Of a stretch of DNA of 64,000 nucleotides, positions 43,323 through 50,956 are shown piece by piece (the first letter of the stretch is position 1; the number at the start of each line of letters is the position of its first letter). Under the pieces are notes generated by a model that saw only the letters and a program-made list of their open reading frames with translations, was not told the DNA's origin and searched no databases. Position numbers and translations under genes: made by a program. Source of the DNA: Novipirellula caenicola (GTDB taxonomy: Bacteria; Planctomycetota; Planctomycetia; Pirellulales; Pirellulaceae); NCBI RefSeq assembly GCF_039545035.1, contig NZ_BAABRO010000027.1, forward strand, positions 1-64,000. Reading direction: 5' to 3'.

Positions 43323-45374
43323 TCATTTTCGGTACAACGATTTGTCGTCGACCGCATTCAGTTTGTTTGTCGATGGTCCCCATTTCCAATCCACGGATGG
43401 AACCGAGTTGCCATCGGACAAACAAGTTAATTGGATCGGGTGATATCCCTTGGCCAATTTGATCGAAACCGTACGACGTTGGCCTGCTTGGTAACCAAAG
43501 TCGGCATCCAGTACGGATGCTTGGTGAATTCGCAAGAACGCTTTGCTGCCGGTGGACAACGACATTTGGTAGGTAGCGGTTTCCGGTACTTGGATCCAGC
43601 CTGTCCACTGGATGGCACCTTTGCCCGCAGGCAAATTCGCCTGATTCACATTGGCGGCTGTGCCCGTTTTTTGTGGTTTCATGCCACTGGTCTTGGGAAC
43701 GTAGGGAAAGTCGCCCTCGTAGAACGCCCACTGCAAACCGGGCGTTGCGCCCGAGACTTCCACGGCGGGGATAGCCACGTTGTCATAAGGCCGTTTGGCA
43801 CTGGCGTTGGGCATCCGTGATTGCAAGACGTGGTCACGCATCCGTTTTTCAAGTTGCTTGAATCGCGGATTGGTGTTCGCTAGATCGTGTTGTTCTTTGG
43901 GATCTTTTTTCAGGTCAAAGATTTGAAACGGATCATCATGGGATTTGATGTTCACTCGCACACCCTTGAATCCGTCCAAATGGACGACCTGCATTTGGCC
44001 GCGTTTTTTGCCGCGATGCGATGGCGAGAAGTCTCCGTACTTTGGCGTTGATCCGTTCTGTGAATACTCGACATAGATTTGGCTCGTCTCGGCTTCGCCT
44101 GTTCCGGTCAACCGTGGTCGCAGCGAAACGCCGTCGGTGCGGGCCGGAGCGGGAATCCCGCCAAGATCGGCAAACGTCGGCATCCAATCATGAAATTGAC
44201 TTGGTTCCGTGTTGATTTTTCCAGCCGGGATGTTCCCAGGCCACCATGCCAACGTGGCAACGCGGATACCGCCTTCCCACACATCACGTTTGATCCCATC
44301 GAGTGGCCCGTAGGACTGAAACGACGTGGGGTCGTAATTGGAATTCGAAAGGTAGCTTTCTTGATGCGGCCCGTTGTCACTGGAGATGACGACAAGCGTG
44401 TTTTTGTCGATCTTTAGATCACGCAGCGTCTGCAGCAGATCGCCGACGCAGTGATCAATTCGCCGTACCATCGTGGCGAATCGTTCTTCTTCGTCGCTCC
44501 AACCTTTGCCGACGTAATCGGGATGACGGTACGAATCAATTTCGCCTTCGGCGGTGTTGATCATGTGTCCCGCTTCGCCGGTCCACTGAATCCCTCCGTT
44601 CAGACCGCTGCCTTTGGGATAAGCCATCGTGGGCGTTTGCAGGGCGGCGTGTGGTGTGTCGTAGGCGAGGTACAGAAAAAACGGTTCTTGCGGATTTGAT
44701 TTTGTCTGCTCGGCGATCCAGTGCTTGCTGCGTGCGGTGAACAAGTCGGTGGTGTAGCACTTTGAAAGCCCCGTGGAGACTTCGCGATCGTTATGCCAGA
44801 CCTGTTTGGGTTGGCGATGGGTTTCGCTGTTGCCTAGCGGCCACGAATCGGCGGGATAATGCACATGGCCATCGACGTGACGCACGTAACCATAAAATTC
44901 GTCGAAACCGCGTTTGGTCGGATAGGCTGGCCATGTTTCTGCGGAGTTGCCATTGCCCTGCAGCCCATACTTACCAATCAGCGCCGTGCGGTAGCCGGCG
45001 TTCTTCATGACCGTCGCCAAGGTGTGATTGTCGGCCAAGCTTTTGTCGAATTGGTTGTCTCGCACCTCGGCGTGGCCTTGGTGTACTCCGGTCAACAGCG
45101 ACGATCGGCTCGGCGCACAAACCGGGGCCGGACAATAGTGTTGACGAAGCTGGATGCCTTCGGCCGCCATTTGATCGATCATCGGCGTATGCAGCCGTTT
45201 GTCGTGATTGGATTTGTTTTGGTGCAGCACCCCGAGGTCACCCCAGCCGAGATCGTCGCACAAAATGAAAATCACGTTGGGTTTGGACGGGGTGTCGGCT
45301 GCCATCGCCGCAGGGTGGGCCCAGGGATGAGCCAACGTCATCATCAGGAAGAACAGGGCTGTCAATCGCGTCAT
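43323..45374 (-). CDS. Secreted sulfatase with C-terminal PA14-like domain
   Basis: The ATG at 45374 begins a signal peptide (about 26 residues, ending MAADT) and gives 683 residues. The sulfatase core shows ILCDDLGWGDLG, the formylglycine motif CAPSR within CPAPVCAPSRSSLLTG, IGKYGLQGNG (with the Lys expected in GKW/Y), and VISSDNGPH. After QIFDLKKDPKEQHDLA, where most sulfatases end, another 150 residues follow: GWIQVPETATYQMSLSTGSKAFLRIH and YHPIQLTCLSDGNS resemble a PA14-type carbohydrate-binding beta-barrel. The fusion suggests a polymer-bound sulfate ester as target. It sits 101 bases upstream of the Gfo/Idh/MocA gene on the same strand. Confidence 0.93.
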   Translation of the reverse strand: MTRLTALFFLMMTLAHPWAHPAAMAADTPSKPNVIFILCDDLGWGDLGVLHQNKSNHDKRLHTPMIDQMAAEGIQLRQHYCPAPVCAPSRSSLLTGVHQGHAEVRDNQFDKSLADNHTLATVMKNAGYRTALIGKYGLQGNGNSAETWPAYPTKRGFDEFYGYVRHVDGHVHYPADSWPLGNSETHRQPKQVWHNDREVSTGLSKCYTTDLFTARSKHWIAEQTKSNPQEPFFLYLAYDTPHAALQTPTMAYPKGSGLNGGIQWTGEAGHMINTAEGEIDSYRHPDYVGKGWSDEEERFATMVRRIDHCVGDLLQTLRDLKIDKNTLVVISSDNGPHQESYLSNSNYDPTSFQSYGPLDGIKRDVWEGGIRVATLAWWPGNIPAGKINTEPSQFHDWMPTFADLGGIPAPARTDGVSLRPRLTGTGEAETSQIYVEYSQNGSTPKYGDFSPSHRGKKRGQMQVVHLDGFKGVRVNIKSHDDPFQIFDLKKDPKEQHDLANTNPRFKQLEKRMRDHVLQSRMPNASAKRPYDNVAIPAVEVSGATPGLQWAFYEGDFPYVPKTSGMKPQKTGTAANVNQANLPAGKGAIQWTGWIQVPETATYQMSLSTGSKAFLRIHQASVLDADFGYQAGQRRTVSIKLAKGYHPIQLTCLSDGNSVPSVDWKWGPSTNKLNAVDDKSLYRK

Positions 45375-45560
45375 TCTTGAGGGATCTCTTGTGATTGGAG
45401 GTGAAATGCACGGTCTGGATTGCCGCTGGGAACACGGCGTGATCGGAACGCAAGAAGGTTCGGTTGTCATTGTAACCCAATCTCTGCTTGTGGGTTTAGA
45501 TGCACGCCCTAGACTGAGCCACTACCTGTTTTTTCGTTAGTATTGAGTATCTTGCCGGTT

Positions 45561-46070
45561 ATGACAGACATGCATCCCGATTCGGCGGAACAACCGCCTC
45601 AAAAATTGGCGGACCAACCGCCCCGAAAAATCGCTCCCAGTCCGAAATTGTCAGGGCTCGGTTTGACGCTGGCTCTATTGGCGGCCTGTTTGTTTCCGTT
45701 GGTGGGGTTAAGTCTGTACGCGACATTTTATGGTCGCGCCGCTTCGCGATCGCTGCCGGTGGAAGTCTTGCTGGACCGCCAAACCGTGGTCGCTCCCAAT
45801 GGAAAAGGGGGACTGCTGACTGATGTGGTGGTGATCGTCAACCAAGCCGATCATGACATTCCCAATCTGACCGTGAATTTGAACGGCCAGTACTTCTTGT
45901 ATCGCGATTCACCCCTCCGCAAAGGCGAGACATTGGTGCTGCCGCAAAGCATTTTTATGACCAAAGCCAACCAGCGATTCGTGCCGGGACGGTACCCGAT
46001 CACCGAGGTCACCGTGACGGGGCGTTTGCCCAGCAATGCACGCGGAGTGACCGAAGTCCATTTTGATTAA
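45561..46070 (+). CDS. Single-pass membrane protein of unknown function
   Basis: The ATG at 45561 gives 169 residues (a TTG six codons upstream is less likely). A Pro/Gln-rich cytoplasmic N-terminus (about 30 residues) leads into one helix (LGLTLALLAACLFPLVGLSLYATFYG). The rest is probably an extracytoplasmic beta-sandwich: LTDVVVIVNQADHDIPNLTVNLNGQYFL and a closing YPITEVTVTGRLPSNARGVTEVHF. No family is recognised. It is followed by a C/T-rich low-complexity stretch before the S9 peptidase, and the two may be co-transcribed. Confidence 0.75.
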   Translation: MTDMHPDSAEQPPQKLADQPPRKIAPSPKLSGLGLTLALLAACLFPLVGLSLYATFYGRAASRSLPVEVLLDRQTVVAPNGKGGLLTDVVVIVNQADHDIPNLTVNLNGQYFLYRDSPLRKGETLVLPQSIFMTKANQRFVPGRYPITEVTVTGRLPSNARGVTEVHFD

Positions 46071-46072
46071 AC

Positions 46073-46140
46073 ACCCTGTGCTTCTGTGCCCTGTGCTTCT
46101 GCCCCCTGCTCTGCCCTGCCCTCCCCTGCTCTGGCCCACT
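46073..46140. repeat. CT-rich low-complexity tract
   Basis: Almost pure CCCTGTGCTTCTG / CCCTGC / TCTGCCC repeats between the membrane-protein stop and the peptidase start. There is no hairpin. It is a purine-poor slippage-prone tract that also forms the leader of the peptidase gene. Confidence 0.8.
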
Positions 46141-46178
46141 TGTTCCGTCTGACTTGACCCCCCTGCGAGAAATACCGC

Positions 46179-48770
46179 ATGCGTTTCAATGCCGTTCGTA
46201 TCCTCGGTTTGTTGATGACCCTATCCGCCATCGTGATCGTTCCGGTTGCGGCGATCGGGCAAGGCAGTCAACAGGATTATCAGCTCTGGAAAACACTCAA
46301 AAAGCGAATCGATCAGCCGGTCTTTGCGGACCGCGTCGATCCAAATTGGAGCGAGTCGTCCGAGGATTCGTTTTGGTACCAAGTCCTCTCGTCCGACAAT
46401 GCATTTCGCTACGTGATCGTCGATGCAACGACCAAGACTCGCAAAGAAGCATTTGATCACGACCTGCTAGCGAATCAGTTAGCATCACAGTTGGGGGAGG
46501 ACGCCACGTCGTCCAAGCCAAAATTGAATCTGCGATCATTGTCGTTTGACGCTGAATTTACCAAAGCTCGATTCGAATTTGCCAAGCGCAAATGGGAGTT
46601 CGCCCTTCCCGACGGCCCGCTCAGCGAGATCGATCCGCGACAACCTGACCACTCGGATTCGGATGACGCCGAAACGCTTCCTGCGAATCGGCAAGTCAAG
46701 CGAAGTCGTGATGGAGGCGATCGGACGCAGATCCAATTTGAAAATCGCACCGATCAGCCGCTGCACTACAAATGGGTGACGGCGACCGGCGAGTACCGCG
46801 ATTACGGCCGTGTCGACCCGCAACAAACTGCGTCGATATCGACGTTCGCCGGGCATAGCTGGATCTTGGAATCTCCTAGTGGCTTGATCGTCGCATCCTT
46901 TGTTGCCGACGTGTGGCAATCACTAGCTCGGATCGATGCTCAGACGCCTCGTCCCCAACCGTTGCGACGATCCAGCAAACGCTCGTCACGTTCACCTCGC
47001 GAGGCTCGTTCGATGCAGTCTCGTTCGCCCGATGGTGCTTGGCAGGTCTCTTTCGAGAATCACAATGTGGTGCTGAAATCAGCAAAATCCGACGCCCGTG
47101 CGGTCTTGACGACCTCGGGTGATGCAACCGATGGGTTCTCAGGCCGAGTTTGGTGGTCCCCTGATTCTCGCAGCTTCGTGGCGATGAAAACCAAGACCGT
47201 CGATGTGCGGACGATTCCGATTGTCCAGGCAGCACCGGAGGGATCGATTCACTCGAAACTGCATACCATCGACTATGCCAAGCCGGGCGACGCGATGGAT
47301 CATCCCCGCCCCGTGCTGTTTCATGTCAACGAGAGCGATTTGGCCGAGACCACGGTCACCATGATCGACGATTCGTTGTTTCCCAATCCCTATTCGATCC
47401 GGGACCTGCATTGGCATGACGACAGCACGTCGTTTTTATTCTTGTACAACCAGCGTGGTCATCAAACGCTGCGTGTAATTTCGGTGGACGCGGAATCGGG
47501 CGAACCGCGAGCGATAATCGATGAACAAAGCGAAACGTTTGTGTGTTATTCCCACAAAACGTTCTTGCAGCCGATCGACGCGACCAACGAAGTGATCTGG
47601 ATGAGTGAACGCTCGGGATGGAATCATTTGTATTTAATCGATCAATCCAGCGGTGAAGTCAAGAACGCGATCACCCAAGGCAATTGGGTGGTGCGTGGCG
47701 TCGAGCAGGTGGACGAAGCGAATCGACAAATCTGGTTGACGGTTTCGGGAATCGACGAAGGGCAAGATCCCTATCATCGCCATTTGATTCGAGTCAATTT
47801 TGACGGCAGCGGTCTTGTTCGATTGACGCGGGGTGATGGAGACCACGAGTGGGAATTTTCGCCGCAGCGTCGCTATATCGTCGATTCGTATTCGCGAGTC
47901 GATCTGCCGCCGGTGACCGAACTTCGGGACGCCGAGACAGGCGAATTGGTCGTGGAATTGGAAAAGGCAGATGCGTCTGAGTTATTAAAGACCGGATGGC
48001 AGTTTCCAGAACGATTTGTTGCTAAAGGACGTGACGGAGAAACCGATATTCACGGGATCATCATTCGTCCCACTCATTTTGATGCGAGCAAGTCGTACCC
48101 GGTGCTCGAGGCCATTTACGCCGGGCCTCATTCCGCATTTGTGCCCAAACAGTTTGGCCGCCACGCCAGCTTGGTGGAAATGGCCGAACTTGGGTTTATC
48201 GTTGTCAAAATCGATGGGATGGGGACCAGCCATCGCAGTAAAGCGTTTCATGATGTGTGCTGGCAAAACCTTGGCGACAGCGGGTTTCCCGACCGCATCG
48301 CGTGGATGAAAGCGGCCGCGGTCGACCGCCCCGAAATGGACCTCTCGCGGGTGGGCATCTGGGGCGGCTCTGCAGGCGGCCAAAGTGCGATGCGAGCGCT
48401 GATTGCTCACGGCGATTTCTATCGGGCGGCGGTGGCCGATTGCGGGTGTCACGACAATCGTGTGGACAAACGCTGGTGGAACGAACAGTGGATGGGATAC
48501 CCCATCGGACCTCATTACGCCGAGCAATCCAACGTGACCCAGGCTCATCGATTGCAAGGCGATTTGATGTTGATCGTGGGCGAGATGGACCAAAACGTCG
48601 ACCCCGCGACGACGATGCAAGTGGTGGACGCGTTGGTGCAAGCGGACAAGGATTTCGAACTGCTGGTGATGCCTGGGGTCGGTCACGGCGCTGCTTCGCA
48701 TCCGTATGCCCATCGCCGCCAAGCGGACTTCTTTGTTCGTAAATTGTGGAAAAATGAGCCCCGGTTCTAG
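46179..48770 (+). CDS. Secreted S9 family peptidase (DPP IV-like)
   Basis: 863 residues. A signal peptide (about 28 residues, ending AAIGQG) precedes an N-terminal region that includes an Arg/Ser-rich stretch (about residues 262-285) and the beta-propeller of DPP IV-type enzymes (WWSPDSRSFVAMKTK, LFLYNQRGHQTLRV, MSERSGWNHLYLID). The catalytic alpha/beta-hydrolase domain has Ser in GIWGGSAGGQSA (about residue 730), Asp in VGEMDQNVDP (about 803) and His in GVGHGAASHP (about 836). It cuts prolyl/alanyl peptides from oligopeptides in the periplasm. The serine motif GGSAGG instead of GWSYGG is a minor variation. Confidence 0.92.
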   Translation: MRFNAVRILGLLMTLSAIVIVPVAAIGQGSQQDYQLWKTLKKRIDQPVFADRVDPNWSESSEDSFWYQVLSSDNAFRYVIVDATTKTRKEAFDHDLLANQLASQLGEDATSSKPKLNLRSLSFDAEFTKARFEFAKRKWEFALPDGPLSEIDPRQPDHSDSDDAETLPANRQVKRSRDGGDRTQIQFENRTDQPLHYKWVTATGEYRDYGRVDPQQTASISTFAGHSWILESPSGLIVASFVADVWQSLARIDAQTPRPQPLRRSSKRSSRSPREARSMQSRSPDGAWQVSFENHNVVLKSAKSDARAVLTTSGDATDGFSGRVWWSPDSRSFVAMKTKTVDVRTIPIVQAAPEGSIHSKLHTIDYAKPGDAMDHPRPVLFHVNESDLAETTVTMIDDSLFPNPYSIRDLHWHDDSTSFLFLYNQRGHQTLRVISVDAESGEPRAIIDEQSETFVCYSHKTFLQPIDATNEVIWMSERSGWNHLYLIDQSSGEVKNAITQGNWVVRGVEQVDEANRQIWLTVSGIDEGQDPYHRHLIRVNFDGSGLVRLTRGDGDHEWEFSPQRRYIVDSYSRVDLPPVTELRDAETGELVVELEKADASELLKTGWQFPERFVAKGRDGETDIHGIIIRPTHFDASKSYPVLEAIYAGPHSAFVPKQFGRHASLVEMAELGFIVVKIDGMGTSHRSKAFHDVCWQNLGDSGFPDRIAWMKAAAVDRPEMDLSRVGIWGGSAGGQSAMRALIAHGDFYRAAVADCGCHDNRVDKRWWNEQWMGYPIGPHYAEQSNVTQAHRLQGDLMLIVGEMDQNVDPATTMQVVDALVQADKDFELLVMPGVGHGAASHPYAHRRQADFFVRKLWKNEPRF

Positions 48771-49007
48771 GGGGGCGTTGCCGCGTTTTAGGTACCGCAA
48801 GTTGATTCGTTAACGCCGGATACTCCTCGTAGGTGAGGGGGGGCAGGCAAAGAAAACGCGAATACTGGCTCAAAAACGGCCAAAAAACGCTAGAAAACAC
48901 CTTTTTGCTTTGATTCAACTTGCTTAGGCTAGAACCAGTTTCGTAAACGTCGCGTAGAAACCGTTCGAAAAGTCTCTCGTTTTCCGCTGCTGTACTGCAC
49001 TTTTTTG

Positions 49008-49487
49008 ATGAACCTCGCTTCCCGAATCGCGTTGATTGCCTATGTGGTGGGCGGCTGGCTGTTGCCGGCAATGCACCATCACGCCGGGCATTCGCATGCG
49101 TCTCCGTTCGGCGCGATGAGTTCAGCGTGCTGCTCGGATCACGGTTGCGACGCGGTGTCAGCGACGCCCGACGTGCATCAAGACGATGTGTCGAAGTGCT
49201 GTCGCGCTCACGATTGTGATGCTACGGAAACGAGTGCTACCGCAAGCGATGTGGCAGCCCAATCTGATGCGGTCTTGTACGCCGTGGATTCGGGCAATCC
49301 AGATGCGTGTCTTGGGCTTTGTGCACTGTGTGCCGCCCAAAGTTTAGTCGGTCAAACGGTCACCAGTGCAGCAGGCTCGGTGGGCGAGATCCAACTCGTC
49401 GATCGATTCGGTTTGACTGGAATTCAGTGGCCGCTCCGCGTTCAACGCGGCGGCATCTCTTCTCGCGGTCCTCCTGCGATTCTTTAA
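49008..49487 (+). CDS. Secreted His/Cys-rich protein, probable metal binder
   Basis: The ATG at 49008 (a TTG precedes it) gives 159 residues. After a short N-terminal hydrophobic segment comes HHHAGHSH (about residues 22-29) and then cysteine groups CCSDHGCD, KCCRAHDCD, and CLGLCALCAAQ. The clustered His and Cys suggest binding of copper, zinc or a similar metal outside the cytoplasm, as in DUF2946-type proteins, but I do not see a definite family match. A polar C-terminus follows. It lies 166 bases before the DUF1559 gene on the same strand; a joint role is possible but unproven. Confidence 0.7.
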   Translation: MNLASRIALIAYVVGGWLLPAMHHHAGHSHASPFGAMSSACCSDHGCDAVSATPDVHQDDVSKCCRAHDCDATETSATASDVAAQSDAVLYAVDSGNPDACLGLCALCAAQSLVGQTVTSAAGSVGEIQLVDRFGLTGIQWPLRVQRGGISSRGPPAIL

Positions 49488-49653
49488 AGACGGTTCGCGG
49501 CCCTCGCGTCGCGATCGACCATCGTTGATTTTGGCATCTGCAATTGGTTGTTGATGCTTGCTTGATCTTTCAATTGGCGCTGCGTCGTCGGTTGATCTTT
49601 CGATCCGGTCTTTTTTGAATCATTAATTTTTATTTGAATCGTAGAGAAACGCA

Positions 49654-50868
49654 ATGAATACGCCCTTTGTCTTGCCTGTGCCGCGAAGTCCTCGCTCACG
49701 TTTTGTTAGCCCACGCCAAGGATTTACCTTGGTTGAATTGTTGGTCGTGATCGCGATCATCGGGGTCTTGGTTGGATTGTTGTTGCCCGCAGTGCAAGCA
49801 GCTCGTGAAGCGGCTCGTCGGATGAGCTGCAGCAATAATGTAAAACAGCTTGGTTTGAGCATTCACAATTACCATTCGTCGTACAACCAATTGCCGATGC
49901 ATGGCGGTGGGACTTGGGTCAACGGAGCCGCGATCGGCAGCGACGTCAGCAATCGCATGGACCTTTCCGCTTGGGTCGGTTTGACTCCGTTCTTTGAACA
50001 GCAAGCGTTATGGGAACAGATCAGTAACCCGTCGGGAGCCTACCCTGCCATGGGCCCGGAAACGGATGAAGCGAACTATCAACCTTGGGTCACGGAATTG
50101 GCGACACTGCGTTGCCCGAGCGATCCCGGTGTAGGATTGCCCAGCTTTGGTCGAACCAACTATGCCGTTTGTCTTGGTGATTCGATCCATTACATGGACC
50201 GCGGACCGCTGGGAATCGAGAGTGCGACGACCGTCACGCTTAGCAATCTTGCCACGCATGCAACCGAAGCTCGAGCGGCTTGCCGAGGCGCGTTTGTGTC
50301 ACACCAAACGATGCGTTTCCGCGATGTGTTGGATGGTATGTCCAACACGATTTTTGCAGGCGAAATCGCAACGGATCTCGGTGACAATGACATTCGTACG
50401 ATTGCCGCGATCGGAAATGACGCGTCCGAATTGGTGCGTGAAGAACCCGACTATTGTGTTCACGACGGGTTGGTCGACCCCAATCGTCCGAAATTCTGGC
50501 TCGCTGGCGCGGCAACGCTTGCTCCTTCAAATCACGGTCGCGGATTTCGTTGGGCATCGAGCGGCTCGTCCTACACGGGTTTCAACACGATCATTCCACC
50601 AAACCGGGAACTTTGTTTTGGTGGTCCCGATGCAAGTTCGCATGGCGTCGCACCGCCGAGCAGCCGACATCAAGGCGGTGTGCATGTGTTGATGGGAGAT
50701 GGCTCGGTCAAATTTGTCACCGATTCGATCATCGGGGGCGACGTTCACCACGAGAACGTTTGGAGTGGCGGAGCCGGCGAAAGTGCTCCGGGATCCAAGA
50801 GTCCATACGGTTTGTGGGGAGCCCTTGGCACACGCGCTTCACGCGAAGTCATCTCCGACGACTTCTAG
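49654..50868 (+). CDS. DUF1559 prepilin-like protein
   Basis: 404 residues. The N-terminus is a type IV pilin-like cleavage/methylation motif: RQGFTLVELLVVIAIIGVLVGLLLPAV (about residues 22-48, with Gly before the cleavage point and Glu five residues on). The remainder is the DUF1559 (SBP_bac_10) domain widely expanded in planctomycetes: EAARRMSCSNNVKQLGLSIHNYHSSYNQLP, then a GMSNTIFAGE region, and the C-terminal VHVLMGDGSVKFVTDSI. Such proteins are thought to be exported by a type II/IV pilus-like route and may form surface structures. The role is unknown. It is convergent with the GMC oxidoreductase. Confidence 0.95.
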   Translation: MNTPFVLPVPRSPRSRFVSPRQGFTLVELLVVIAIIGVLVGLLLPAVQAAREAARRMSCSNNVKQLGLSIHNYHSSYNQLPMHGGGTWVNGAAIGSDVSNRMDLSAWVGLTPFFEQQALWEQISNPSGAYPAMGPETDEANYQPWVTELATLRCPSDPGVGLPSFGRTNYAVCLGDSIHYMDRGPLGIESATTVTLSNLATHATEARAACRGAFVSHQTMRFRDVLDGMSNTIFAGEIATDLGDNDIRTIAAIGNDASELVREEPDYCVHDGLVDPNRPKFWLAGAATLAPSNHGRGFRWASSGSSYTGFNTIIPPNRELCFGGPDASSHGVAPPSSRHQGGVHVLMGDGSVKFVTDSIIGGDVHHENVWSGGAGESAPGSKSPYGLWGALGTRASREVISDDF

Positions 50869-50901
50869 GGCAATCTGTCGCTCGTCCCGTCGACGGATGG
50901 T

Positions 50902-50930
50902 AGCGAAAGTCGCCAAGACTTTCGGCAATC
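50902..50930. repeat. Short palindromic repeat; apparent empty site of the 11205 element
   Basis: CGAAAGTC (50904-50911) and GACTTTCG (50917-50924) form a perfect hairpin with GCCAA loop, between the convergent DUF1559 and GMC genes, so it may also act as a terminator. GTAGCG-AAGTCG-CAA on the left and CAAGACTTTCG-C-ATC on the right match the outer flanks of the element at 11205-11320. Confidence 0.7.
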
Positions 50931-50956
50931 ATCCTCGTCGAACGTGCACGTTCGCG

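Noticed and set aside
47985-48800. 271-residue leftward open frame opposite the S9 peptidase
   Set aside because: It covers the catalytic domain of the peptidase in antisense and lacks a start region or motif.
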